Of a stretch of DNA of 64,000 bases, positions 36,521 to 45,583 are shown piece after piece; position 1 is the stretch's first letter, and each line of letters begins with the position of its first letter. The DNA is from Bacteroidota bacterium. GTDB taxonomy: Bacteria; Bacteroidota; Ignavibacteria; Kapaibacteriales; UBA2268. The DNA is taken from the NCBI GenBank assembly GCA_029974985.1, contig JARKQC010000360.1, forward strand, positions 1-64,000, written 5' to 3'. Under the pieces are notes generated by a model. That model did no database searches, was not told the origin of the DNA, and saw only the letters and a program-made list of their open reading frames with translations. The position numbers and the translations under genes were made by a program.

Positions 36521-38797
36521 TTAAAATTTAATAAATTGTTCACTAATAATCATATTTTTATTTTTAAATATTAAAATATATGTACCTTTTACAAAATTAT
36601 TTAAATTGATTTTATGAAAAATACTTTTATCATTTATCTTCTTTTCATATATTTTTTTACCTAAAATATCAAAAATTTGTATTTCTGACGGTTCGCTAAG
36701 GCCTTTTGGTATTAAAACTTGTATTTCTTTTGTAGTGGGATTCGGAAAAATAAATACATTGTTTTTCTCCAAACTATCATACTTTAGATATTCATCTAAA
36801 TCAAAAGGAATTTCAAATAATGTAAACGAATGTGGTGGAAATTTATATCTATTTTCAAAAATATAATCTTTTTCTCGGATTTTTATTAGATCTGGATTAT
36901 TCGGTGAGTTAAAAACTCTATAATCATCTTCGTATAATTCAAATAGTTTTGAATTTATACCCGAAATATTATATGGAAATTCGAATTCAGCTTCAAGAGA
37001 ATCGCTAATATGCTTATTTACAACAGAAATAAATAATTTTTTCATATCCGAAGTTACGCATACATCAAGCATTGGCACATCAGTAGATTGATACAATCCG
37101 TCAATGACTTCCGTGGAATATGTTGGGCAGTCAATTTCTGCGGGTACTACATAGTCGCCAGTGTGATGACGAAAAAATTCCATTACAGTATGAATTGGAC
37201 TCGGATAATAAATTCTTTCACCTTTATCGTTAAATCCAACTCGAATATGTCCTAATCCGAAAGTTTTCTCAAATATTGGTTGGAAATCAGAATTTTTTAT
37301 AAATGTATTATATACACTTGCCATCCAAATTCCTGTTTCAAAAGACGCATTTTGATAGTTAGTATCTAACCATTCGGGTGCTTTTACATCATATACAATC
37401 AAATATTCAGTTAACGCTAATTTAATTTTATTAGAAAAATTATATTTATTTGCCCACCATTTAATATATTGAAATGTATTATCGTGAATTTTCGACGCAC
37501 CCATCACAGAATAATATCTTTGCTTTTCGTCATAATTATTTGTTCGAGGTTTTCCGGGGGTAATATCGTGATAGCTATAAAAATCAGCTTTTTCACCAAT
37601 AGTAGTATAAATATCATCAAAAAATTTTTCTCCCCCCCAAGTATTTCCGCATACCATAATCTTATAATTTGTATCAATAGATTTCAGAGCATCATAAAAA
37701 GGAATATGTTTGTAAGCGGTTTCAACTGCGTCGTCCCATTCTTCGTTTCCAATTTCCCAATATTTTACATTAAAAGGTTCTTTAAAACCATTTTCACTTC
37801 TTAATTTTCCATATTTTGTATTTGTATCGGCATTACAATATTCTGCTAAATCTTTTGTGCCTTCGGGTGTGCCATGAATCATATTCACAAGAATATGCGG
37901 TTCGGCTTCAACTAATTTACAAAAATTCAAATATTCAGTAAGACCGAAATCCATTCTTTGATCATTATATTTATGCATTTCAAGGGGTGCTACTCTTTTA
38001 TCAATTGGTGTAATTGAATTTTGCCAAATATTTAAATAAGTATCCGCAAAAGCACCGCCCGGATAGCGAATTATACCGGGTTTCCAGCGTGAAAATATAT
38101 CAAAATACTCTTTTCTTACTCCACCAACATTATGGCTCGGCATAAAAGAGGCTTCATCAATATCAACGGTTCCTTCGCCTCTTAATAAAATAGCTAATTT
38201 TACTATATGCGAATTTAAAATTTTTGGAGTTTTTACCTCGCATTTTTTCCAATTTGTATCAATATTATCAATTTGATGGGAAAAATAAAATTCATTACTT
38301 AATGTATCAATTAACGCAATTTCAACTTTTGCATTTTTTAAATCGCCTTTTAGATATACATAAAAATCGCCACCAACAGTATCGTAAACATATACATTTT
38401 GACTTATTCCTAAAAGTGAATTACTATTGTAAGTAGTTATTTTTTGATAAAATCTTCCATTTTCATTATATCCACCTTGGTATAATCCAATAATCCCATC
38501 AAGGTATACATCGCCATAAATATCCCAAGAATACGCAAGATTAGAGTTGTTTCTACTTATCATATCAAACCCTCTATTATATAATTCTTGTGCCCAAAGT
38601 CCATTAGAACCATTAATAAAATCATTTAAAAAATCAATAAAAACGCCGTAAATAGTTTTGGGTATTTTTTGATTATTTATTCTAAATGTATCAATTTTGA
38701 TTGAAGATTGAGCGATAAGCCCCAAATTTGATAATAATATTATAAAAAATAGAGATATAAATAGTTTATAAAAATTTTTATATCTACTTTTTATCAT
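36521..38797 (-). CDS. Secreted alpha-L-arabinofuranosidase (GH51-like) with T9SS sorting domain
   Basis: A 758-residue secreted glycoside hydrolase with a signal peptide (about 10-29). The catalytic barrel carries 'RYPGGAFADTYLNIW' near 245, the acid/base Glu in 'WEIGNEEWDD' near 350, and a candidate nucleophile Glu in 'LALTEYLIVYD' near 465. These match GH51 alpha-L-arabinofuranosidases, which release arabinose from plant polysaccharide side chains. A beta-sandwich with a carbohydrate-binding-like part precedes the barrel (about 130-220). The C-terminal T9SS domain runs from 'VFIFPNPTTKEIQVLIP' to 'ISEQFIKF', so the enzyme is exported across the outer membrane. No polysaccharide utilisation locus (susCD) surrounds it. 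Confidence 0.9.
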   Translation of the reverse strand: MIKSRYKNFYKLFISLFFIILLSNLGLIAQSSIKIDTFRINNQKIPKTIYGVFIDFLNDFINGSNGLWAQELYNRGFDMISRNNSNLAYSWDIYGDVYLDGIIGLYQGGYNENGRFYQKITTYNSNSLLGISQNVYVYDTVGGDFYVYLKGDLKNAKVEIALIDTLSNEFYFSHQIDNIDTNWKKCEVKTPKILNSHIVKLAILLRGEGTVDIDEASFMPSHNVGGVRKEYFDIFSRWKPGIIRYPGGAFADTYLNIWQNSITPIDKRVAPLEMHKYNDQRMDFGLTEYLNFCKLVEAEPHILVNMIHGTPEGTKDLAEYCNADTNTKYGKLRSENGFKEPFNVKYWEIGNEEWDDAVETAYKHIPFYDALKSIDTNYKIMVCGNTWGGEKFFDDIYTTIGEKADFYSYHDITPGKPRTNNYDEKQRYYSVMGASKIHDNTFQYIKWWANKYNFSNKIKLALTEYLIVYDVKAPEWLDTNYQNASFETGIWMASVYNTFIKNSDFQPIFEKTFGLGHIRVGFNDKGERIYYPSPIHTVMEFFRHHTGDYVVPAEIDCPTYSTEVIDGLYQSTDVPMLDVCVTSDMKKLFISVVNKHISDSLEAEFEFPYNISGINSKLFELYEDDYRVFNSPNNPDLIKIREKDYIFENRYKFPPHSFTLFEIPFDLDEYLKYDSLEKNNVFIFPNPTTKEIQVLIPKGLSEPSEIQIFDILGKKIYEKKINDKSIFHKINLNNFVKGTYILIFKNKNMIISEQFIKF

Positions 38798-38960
38798 AAT
38801 AATTTCCGAAATAATTTAATAATTGATTTTTTAAATACTTTTTATGTCCCTTAATTGAAACGCTAAATTAATAATCATATTATATTTTTAAAAAATATTT
38901 TGAAAAAATAAATTAAATAACTTACCAATATTTTCTTTTAACAATATTCTTATTTTTGTA

Positions 38961-38989
38961 TTGTCATAAAATGACAAATTAATTTGTCA
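38961..38989. promoter_or_regulatory. Overlapping inverted repeats upstream of the SBBP cargo gene
   Basis: TTGTCA-N5-TGACAA (38961-38977) overlaps the perfect 18-bp palindrome TGACAAATTAATTTGTCA (38972-38989); both share the middle TGACAA. The cluster ends 23 bp before the ATG at 39013. The three half-sites could bind a dimeric regulator or form alternative hairpins in the 5' leader. Confidence 0.5.
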
Positions 38990-39012
38990 CATAATATATT
39001 TGTGGTATTACT

Positions 39013-41709
39013 ATGATTAAATATATTTTTATTTTTTTATTAACAGTTTCTGTTGCTTATAGTTTTGACCACAAATTTACAGCGAGCGCAAGCTATCAAG
39101 GTACTTATTTAGCACGTCAAAATGAATATTTTATAGAAATAAATAAAGATTCACTTGTAATTTACAAATTTCAAGATATTTTTTATAAAGCGAATTTTCA
39201 AAATTGTGATAATATTTTACTAAGCGACTTAGATTCCTTCAGAGTTTATAGATATTATGATTATAATAAAGAAGATACTCTGTTATTTTATTCAAATATT
39301 AAACTTCTATCGCCCAAAAACGATATAATATCTGAAATCAATGTAAGTAAAGAAGAAATTAGTATAAACGCTAATAAAAGAGTTTTTTCAATCAATTTAA
39401 TGCCAAAAGAAAATTTTTTAGCAAACAAACTAAAATTAAATATAGCTTGGAGTTCTTATTATGGCGGAGCAACGTCATTAATTGATATGAAGCAGAATAG
39501 TAAGGGTGAAATTATTATCGTTGGCAATAGCACAAGTCCGCAAATTAATGGGCATTTACCTCTTAATAATTATAAAGTTAATTCTGATATCGTAATAATT
39601 AAATTATCTCAAACTGGTGAAATAATCTGGCTTACATTCATTGGAAGCACTTATCACGATTATGTATATAGTCTTGCAATTGATAAAAATGATAAGATTT
39701 GGATTTCTGGCGAAGCTCGCAATGGTAATTTTTTCTTAAAAAAACCTCTTTTTGATAAATATAAAGGTGGAACTGCTGAAGGAGTTATTTGTCAATTTAA
39801 CGATAATGGAACTGCTGAATTTTCTACTTTCATTGGTGGGAATAATTATGATGCAATAGCAAAAATTGGTATTAATTATGATGGTAAAATCTGGGCTTGT
39901 GGACGGTCAACAAGTAGTGATTTCCCATTAAGCTATGATGCTGAATTTAATAAAAGGAATGCCGCATACAATGGAGTGTTGATATGCTTAAATGAAGATT
40001 ATTCATTGCAGTATAGCACTTTTATTAATTATTCATCTATTGATAATAGTGTAACAGTTGATTTTTATTGCGATAATTTTGTATTTGATAGAAATGGCAA
40101 TATTATAATTGCTGGAACAACAAATTGCTCAAAATTGCCATCTGGAAAAAATGATTATGAGAATTTAAATAATTCAAACCATAACGCATTTATTTCTAAA
40201 TTTGATATTAATGGTAAAATACAATGGTCAAAATTTATAAAAGGCAAATATTTAGATTATGCTAATTGTTTAGCTATTGATAATTCAGACAATATTATAA
40301 TTAATGTAATTACTTATAGTACAGATATGATATGCCAAGGTGATTCCGATGTATTAAGAAAATTTAAAAGTATGTTTATTGATAATTTTTTAGTAAAATT
40401 AAATTCCGAAGGCGATTTAATATGGTCGGGATATATTGGGGGCAATGGTAATAATGGTGAAATTTTTGGTGATTTTAGACTTGTTCGTGGAGATATAAAA
40501 ACATCATCAGAAAACGACATATTCTATACTTTTTATACACAAAGTAGTGATTTAATTGTTAATGAATTTTCAGCTTTCGACGAAATAAATAGTAAAAATG
40601 ATGCTTATTTTATTATTCTTGATTCAAATGCTAATTATAAATATTCTACATATTTAGGTGGTAATCAAGATGATTTACCATCGAGAATATTAATTTCTAA
40701 TAATGCTATATATTTAGCGGGATATACTAATAGTAATAATTTTCCTATAATTAATAATAATTCTAAATATCATAATAATGGTAATGATGGTTTTGTGATA
40801 TGTTTCGACTTTAGAAACAATCCGCCTAAAATAATGAGCAAGCAAACTGATAAATGTTTTTTAAATACTAATTATATTATTTTTGATAATAATACAATTT
40901 CGGGTTTCAAACCAATAGAAATTGAAAAAAATATAAATTGCAATATCACTCATTCAATAAATAAAGATACTTGCAAAATTTTTATTAATAAAATAAATAA
41001 TAACGAAAATGCATATTTTAGAATTAAAATCACAAATTTTGCTGATGAAACTATAATAATTGAGGATTCTTTACTTACAAGTGCTGATGCTCATATTAGT
41101 TTCGAACCAAGCGATTTAATTGATTTTGGAAATTTATCTATTTATGAGAATCAAAATTGTCAAAAAATTAAGATTTTAAATAATGGCAATAGTGATTTTA
41201 CATTTGATAATGCGTTTTTTAAGGAAAATATTAATTTTTCATTTCCCGTATCACAATTGCCTTTAACAATTCCAGCTAATTCGAGCAAGGAATTTACAAT
41301 TTGCGTTTCACCGCATTATTTATCACAAAAAGAAAATTTTGATACTTTGTTGATTTTGGGCAAATGTAATGATTTTTATTTACCAGCAAAAGTTGTATAT
41401 GATTTTACAGAATTAAATTCCAAAACAAAATGCTCGGTTCCAATAAATATTCAATATGATTCTGTTAAATATTTTTCTCATCAATCAATAATTAGTAATC
41501 AAGATTTTGTTGATATTGAATTAGAAAATAGCAAGAAAATTGATGTTTCAATATATAATTCGCTTGCAACAAGAATCAATTATCCAAAAATCAAACAAAA
41601 TTCAAATTGGCTAAATATAGACTTTCGAAACATTTCAAATGGCGTCTATTATATATACATTGAAAGCGAAAATAATCGCAGATTAGTTAAATTATTGCTA
41701 ATTAGATAA
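39013..41709 (+). CDS. SBBP-repeat T9SS cargo protein
   Basis: An 898-residue secreted protein with a short signal peptide (about 2-16, ending 'AYSF'). Residues 150-610 contain beta-propeller (SBBP) repeats of the form 'ISWSSYYGG', 'IWLTFIGSTYHDYVYSLAID' and 'YSTYLGGNQDDLPSRI'. Next comes an Ig-like HYDIN/ASPM-type domain near 690-790 ('IDFGNLSIYENQNCQKIKI', 'NSSKEFTICVSP'). The last 70 residues are a T9SS sorting domain ('VSIYNSLATRI', 'FRNISNGVYYIYIE', 'RLVKLLLIR'). It should be exposed on or released from the cell; no enzymatic residues are evident. It starts 24 bp after a striking pair of inverted repeats. Confidence 0.87.
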   Translation: MIKYIFIFLLTVSVAYSFDHKFTASASYQGTYLARQNEYFIEINKDSLVIYKFQDIFYKANFQNCDNILLSDLDSFRVYRYYDYNKEDTLLFYSNIKLLSPKNDIISEINVSKEEISINANKRVFSINLMPKENFLANKLKLNIAWSSYYGGATSLIDMKQNSKGEIIIVGNSTSPQINGHLPLNNYKVNSDIVIIKLSQTGEIIWLTFIGSTYHDYVYSLAIDKNDKIWISGEARNGNFFLKKPLFDKYKGGTAEGVICQFNDNGTAEFSTFIGGNNYDAIAKIGINYDGKIWACGRSTSSDFPLSYDAEFNKRNAAYNGVLICLNEDYSLQYSTFINYSSIDNSVTVDFYCDNFVFDRNGNIIIAGTTNCSKLPSGKNDYENLNNSNHNAFISKFDINGKIQWSKFIKGKYLDYANCLAIDNSDNIIINVITYSTDMICQGDSDVLRKFKSMFIDNFLVKLNSEGDLIWSGYIGGNGNNGEIFGDFRLVRGDIKTSSENDIFYTFYTQSSDLIVNEFSAFDEINSKNDAYFIILDSNANYKYSTYLGGNQDDLPSRILISNNAIYLAGYTNSNNFPIINNNSKYHNNGNDGFVICFDFRNNPPKIMSKQTDKCFLNTNYIIFDNNTISGFKPIEIEKNINCNITHSINKDTCKIFINKINNNENAYFRIKITNFADETIIIEDSLLTSADAHISFEPSDLIDFGNLSIYENQNCQKIKILNNGNSDFTFDNAFFKENINFSFPVSQLPLTIPANSSKEFTICVSPHYLSQKENFDTLLILGKCNDFYLPAKVVYDFTELNSKTKCSVPINIQYDSVKYFSHQSIISNQDFVDIELENSKKIDVSIYNSLATRINYPKIKQNSNWLNIDFRNISNGVYYIYIESENNRRLVKLLLIR

Positions 41710-41722
41710 AAATTTTATAAAT

Positions 41723-42748
41723 TCAAATTTTTCTATATCTTAAATATCTATTACGTGCTAATAATTGCATATCAGAATCCACATCGTGTTCATCAAGGAT
41801 TTCGATACCAAGCAATGTTTCGATAATATCCTCCATTGTAACAATCCCAGCTGTGCCGCCAAAATCATCAATAATTAGAGAAATTTGCTCTTTTTCAACT
41901 ACTAATTTTTCGAATAATTTGCTTAAACTATCTTTCTCGCCAATAGTAATAATTTTTCTTTTACAAGAATCGAGTGTATCATTGCGCAAATCGTCTTTTA
42001 ATTTTTTCAAAATATCATTTTTATGAACATAACCCGTAATCATATCAAGCGTTTTATCGTAAACAGGTATTCGTGTAAATGAATTAACATTATTATAATT
42101 CAGGAATTCTAAAATAGTAATATTTTGAGGTGCTGCAAAAAGAACACTACGCGGGGTCATAACTTTTTCAGCAGAAATTTCGGAAAACTTCAATACATTT
42201 TTAATCATTGAGCTTTCCTGATTGCTTAGATTATTATGAGCATTTGCAATATCGGTCATTGCTATAATTTCATCTTTAGAGATTGCAGAATTTTCTTTTC
42301 CTTTTAATAGGTACTTTGTTATAAACTCGGATAAATATACAAATGGATATGTGATATAAATATAAAATTTAATTGCATAAGAGGCAAATGGTACAAGAGA
42401 TTTCCAATAATATGCACCAAGAGATTTGGGAATAATTTCAGAAAATATTAATATCATTATAGTTAAAACAGCGGAAGCAATTCCAAGATAAGCATCGCCC
42501 CAAAGTTTAACAGCTTGTGCACCAACTCCCGCCGCACCAATAGTATTAGCGATAGTATTAATAGTAAGAATTGCGGCAAGAGGCTTTTCGACATTAATTT
42601 TTAATTTTCTAATAATTTTCCCGTAACCCTTTCTTCTATCAATAGTTTCGAGATATGCTGGCGGAATAGTAAGTAACATAGATTCGAATAATGAACTAAA
42701 AAAAGAAATAAGTAATGCTAAAAAGAAAAAAAACAATAAAGTTCCCAT
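41723..42748 (-). CDS. CNNM/CorC-type transporter (DUF21 plus CBS pair)
   Basis: A 341-residue membrane protein of the HlyC/CorC (CNNM) family, linked to magnesium and cobalt export. Residues 1-135 form the DUF21 domain with about four hydrophobic segments. Its Pro-rich conserved part is 'LIFSEIIPKSLGAYY' near 100-115. Residues 190-330 form a CBS pair ('VMTPRSVLFAAPQN', 'TRIPVYDKTLDMITGYVHKND', 'DDFGGTAGIVTMEDIIETLLG'). The C-terminal CorC_HlyC domain is absent, so this is a short form. It lies 100 nt after the STAS gene on the same strand and converges on the SBBP cargo gene with 13 nt between stops. Confidence 0.9.
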   Translation of the reverse strand: MGTLLFFFFLALLISFFSSLFESMLLTIPPAYLETIDRRKGYGKIIRKLKINVEKPLAAILTINTIANTIGAAGVGAQAVKLWGDAYLGIASAVLTIMILIFSEIIPKSLGAYYWKSLVPFASYAIKFYIYITYPFVYLSEFITKYLLKGKENSAISKDEIIAMTDIANAHNNLSNQESSMIKNVLKFSEISAEKVMTPRSVLFAAPQNITILEFLNYNNVNSFTRIPVYDKTLDMITGYVHKNDILKKLKDDLRNDTLDSCKRKIITIGEKDSLSKLFEKLVVEKEQISLIIDDFGGTAGIVTMEDIIETLLGIEILDEHDVDSDMQLLARNRYLRYRKI

Positions 42749-42848
42749 ATAATAAATTACCTTTTTAAAGCATTAATATTTTGTATATAATTAAGCATTT
42801 TAAAAATAATATAAATCATAAAGAATATAATTATACTACAATAAATAT

Positions 42849-43202
42849 TTAAAATGAAGCAATGGCAGTCTTTCTATCGCCATAAATACTAAAAATAGTA
42901 TCCACTTTGAGCATAGAGAACAATAATGAAACTGTTTTATTCAGGCCAGAGATTGCAATTTTTCCATTTTCATTATATTTTGTTTTATAATCTTCTAAAT
43001 AATTAAAAACCGAAATTATAGCACCAAGCCCAGCACTATCCATATAGCTTACTTTTTCTAAGTCAATTAAAATATTAGTAGTTCCATTATCAATTAAAGG
43101 CTCTATTCTATCTCTAAAATCAGAAGCAAAAAGATTAGTAAATCTTGGTTCGAGTAGCGTAATAATAGTAATATTATCTACATTTTCAAATTTTATATTC
43201 AT
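42849..43202 (-). CDS. STAS-domain anti-sigma-factor antagonist
   Basis: A single STAS domain of 117 residues. The phosphorylation-loop motif 'YMDSAGLGAI' places the regulatory Ser at residue 56, as in SpoIIAA and RsbV. Such proteins switch partner kinases in response to phosphorylation and are reactivated by SpoIIE-type phosphatases, one of which is encoded at 26239-27894. No serine-kinase (RsbW-like) gene is adjacent. It may share a transcript with the downstream CNNM gene. Its output, whether a sigma factor or another target, is unknown. Confidence 0.9.
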   Translation of the reverse strand: MNIKFENVDNITIITLLEPRFTNLFASDFRDRIEPLIDNGTTNILIDLEKVSYMDSAGLGAIISVFNYLEDYKTKYNENGKIAISGLNKTVSLLFSMLKVDTIFSIYGDRKTAIASF

Positions 43203-43382
43203 ACAATAATAATTAAATAATTCTACAAAAGTATTTTAACGAAATTAAATATAATTTCTTATTTAAAAAATGAATTTTCTTATGATTTTTTGCAAAATAA
43301 ATAAATTGGTATAATTTTTTATAGTATTTTAGATTATTCAATATATTTTTACTTGTTAATTTTATATTTAGGAAAAATTTAT

Positions 43383-43727
43383 ATGAATCTATTTGAAGAA
43401 TTTCATAATCGCAGAAATTTAGGAAATGAAAAAATCTCTGCACAAGATTTCTTACCATATAATCGTTTTATGAATTTAGACACTAAGGCATATTCCAATG
43501 GTGAAATTTCGAAAAAAAACAAAGAACTTATGGGCTTGGCTTGCTCTTTGATTCTAAGATGTAACGATTGCGTTCTATATCATTTGGAAAATAGCTACAA
43601 AGCAGGCGCATCGAAATCGGAAATTAACGAAGCTATGAATATTTCACTTGTTATTGGTGGTTCAATAGTAATTCCACATTTACGTTTTGCACTTTTAGCT
43701 CTTGATGAATTAGAAAATAATAAATAA
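43383..43727 (+). CDS. AhpD-like carboxymuconolactone decarboxylase family protein
   Basis: A 114-residue all-helical protein. It has the AhpD-type redox motif E-x11-C-x2-C-x3-H at residues 48-67 ('RCNDCVLYH'), which indicates a peroxidase-reducing or disulfide role and not a true decarboxylase. The usual length is about 110-120. The ATG at 43383 follows AGGAAAA and gives a good start; a TTG at 43353 in the same frame would add ten unlikely residues. It is followed by the J-domain protein gene after a 6-nt gap. The in vivo partner is unknown. Confidence 0.9.
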   Translation: MNLFEEFHNRRNLGNEKISAQDFLPYNRFMNLDTKAYSNGEISKKNKELMGLACSLILRCNDCVLYHLENSYKAGASKSEINEAMNISLVIGGSIVIPHLRFALLALDELENNK

Positions 43728-43733
43728 TTTTTT

Positions 43734-44579
43734 ATGAATACATATAAGCATATAAACCCTTATATTCACTCACTTCGAGAACAAATCCGAAGATTGAGAA
43801 TAGAATTATTATTTCTTTTAAATCAATGGTATTATATTAAAAGTACGATTTATCCAGATGTTCAACATAAATATAAAAATCTTTTTGGTGACTTAATTAT
43901 AGACCTTGATGAGAAAAAAATGAAAGCATATACTATGGATAATAGGGTGCGTGAAATTATTTCAAAAATTAATTCAAAGAAAGTTATAAATCATAATTTC
44001 GTTCTCAATACTTACAATTTAAAATTTGATAATAAGGAATATATTAGTACATTCTCTGATAACTATGATATTTTTGAACAAATTACAAAAGAATTTCACA
44101 AACGATTTATTCCGGAATGCGATGTTAATACTGATTATGAAATAGCTCAATTATATAGACTTATTGCAAAAAAAATTCACCCTGATTTAAATGGAGAAAA
44201 CGAAGCCTTTAATAAATATTGGAATAATATTCAAGATAGTTATCAAACACGTAACGTTTTTAGATTAAGACTTTTTTATAAATTAATTTGCGAAGAAATA
44301 CCAGAAATTTTCCCTGATAATCGCTCTGAAGAATTATTTTTAAAAACTCAAATTCAGCAATTAGAAAAATCAATTTTTATTGAAAAACAGAAAATTCAAA
44401 AAATAAAATCTGAAGAACCATTCTGTTACGAAGAGCAAATTTCTGATTTTAGATGGATTAGAAAAAAACGTTATTTATTAACCGAAGAAATTAAAAAAAC
44501 TGAGCAAATTATTGATAGAAATAAATCAATATTAAAAAGAATACTCGATAATAATAATTCTCAGAAAATCAATTCTTAA
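43734..44579 (+). CDS. Coiled-coil protein with a central J-like domain
   Basis: A 281-residue cytoplasmic protein. The middle region has 'LYRLIAKKIHPDLNGE' with HPD at 149-151, the DnaJ motif that stimulates the ATPase of Hsp70. A helix follows ('WNNIQDSYQTRN'), as in J domains. Both flanks (about 10-35 and 205-265) are coiled-coil forming. It lacks the Gly/Phe and zinc domains of DnaJ, so it is a specialised co-chaperone-like protein at best. It starts 6 nt after the AhpD-like gene, and its 3' end overlaps the convergent SDR gene by 11 bp. The J assignment rests on the HPD helix pattern. Confidence 0.7.
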   Translation: MNTYKHINPYIHSLREQIRRLRIELLFLLNQWYYIKSTIYPDVQHKYKNLFGDLIIDLDEKKMKAYTMDNRVREIISKINSKKVINHNFVLNTYNLKFDNKEYISTFSDNYDIFEQITKEFHKRFIPECDVNTDYEIAQLYRLIAKKIHPDLNGENEAFNKYWNNIQDSYQTRNVFRLRLFYKLICEEIPEIFPDNRSEELFLKTQIQQLEKSIFIEKQKIQKIKSEEPFCYEEQISDFRWIRKKRYLLTEEIKKTEQIIDRNKSILKRILDNNNSQKINS

Positions 44580-45348
44580 CATATCTTTTCAATACAAATT
44601 CTACTATCGAAAGTGGAATTAAAGGCAATATTTTTGTAAAAATTTTATTCGATAAGCCCGAGACAACGATTTTTCTCTTTCTAAACATAGCATTTATTCC
44701 AATTCGAGCTACGATATTTGCTTTCATCATTGGTTTTCCTACGAAGAGTTCAAATCTTTTGCCAGCCATAGCCGTTTCAAAAAAATTTGTTTCCGTTGGT
44801 CCCGGACATAAACAAGTAACGCTAACTCCAAACTTTTTTAATTCATAATGAATAGCTTTTGAAAAATTTACTATATATGATTTACTCGCAGAATATGCGG
44901 CAAAATACGGAATTGGTTGAAAAGCGGCAGTTGAAGCTATGTTTAAAATATATCCATTTCTATTTTTTATCATATCTTGTGAAAAAAACCTGCAAAGCGA
45001 GGTAACTGTTGCAGAATTAAGAATAATCATTTTTTCTAATTTATTTATATCTTGATTTGCAAAAGTTCCAAATAATCCATATCCAGAATTATTTATCAAA
45101 ATATCAATTTTTAAACCTTTTTCTTGGATTATATTATATAATTTTTGGGCGGAATTTTCTATTGATAAATCAATTTCGATACATTCAATTCTTTGCGATG
45201 ATGATGACAACTCATTTGCTAAAAATTTCATTTTTTCTAAATTGCGGCTCGCAAGTATTAAATTATACCCTTTTTGGCTTAATAATTTTGCAAATTCTTC
45301 GCCAATACCAGAAGTTGCTCCTGTAATAAGAACATTCATATTTTTCAT
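44569..45348 (-). CDS. Short-chain dehydrogenase/reductase
   Basis: A 259-residue NAD(P)-dependent oxidoreductase of the classical SDR family. The nucleotide-binding motif 'TGATSGIGEEFA' lies near residue 10, 'NNSGYG' near 88, the catalytic Ser in 'NIASTAAFQP' near 140, and Tyr/Lys in 'YSASKSY' near 155. 'CPGPTETNF' follows. The basic residue in 'LASRNLEKM' suggests NADP preference. The substrate is not predictable. It overlaps the convergent J-domain gene by 11 bp at the 3' ends. Two starts are possible (45348 and 45339). Confidence 0.9.
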   Translation of the reverse strand: MKNMNVLITGATSGIGEEFAKLLSQKGYNLILASRNLEKMKFLANELSSSSQRIECIEIDLSIENSAQKLYNIIQEKGLKIDILINNSGYGLFGTFANQDINKLEKMIILNSATVTSLCRFFSQDMIKNRNGYILNIASTAAFQPIPYFAAYSASKSYIVNFSKAIHYELKKFGVSVTCLCPGPTETNFFETAMAGKRFELFVGKPMMKANIVARIGINAMFRKRKIVVSGLSNKIFTKILPLIPLSIVEFVLKRYVKN

Positions 45349-45520
45349 AAATCTATTTTTTGCTTTCTATTTATATTATATTTGGATTTTCGTAATAACT
45401 AATAATGACGACATCCTCTAACCCCTCTATATGATGGAGAATTTCACTTTTTATAGAACAGATAAGAACATCTATACAACTAATTTACAAGGATTTAGAT
45501 TGATTAAATTTTTAAGTAAT

Positions 45521-45565
45521 AAAAAAAAGGAATAATTCTTAATACGAAAAAGAATTATTCCCTTT
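45521..45565 (-). terminator. Intrinsic terminator of the ferritin gene
   Basis: The 12-bp stem GGAATAATTCTT (45529-45540) with AAGAATTATTCC (45550-45561) is extended by an AAA/TTT closure past one bulged C. On the minus strand it is followed by eight T residues. It lies 19 nt after the ferritin stop. Confidence 0.88.
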
Positions 45566-45583
45566 AATACAAAAAAATACTAA

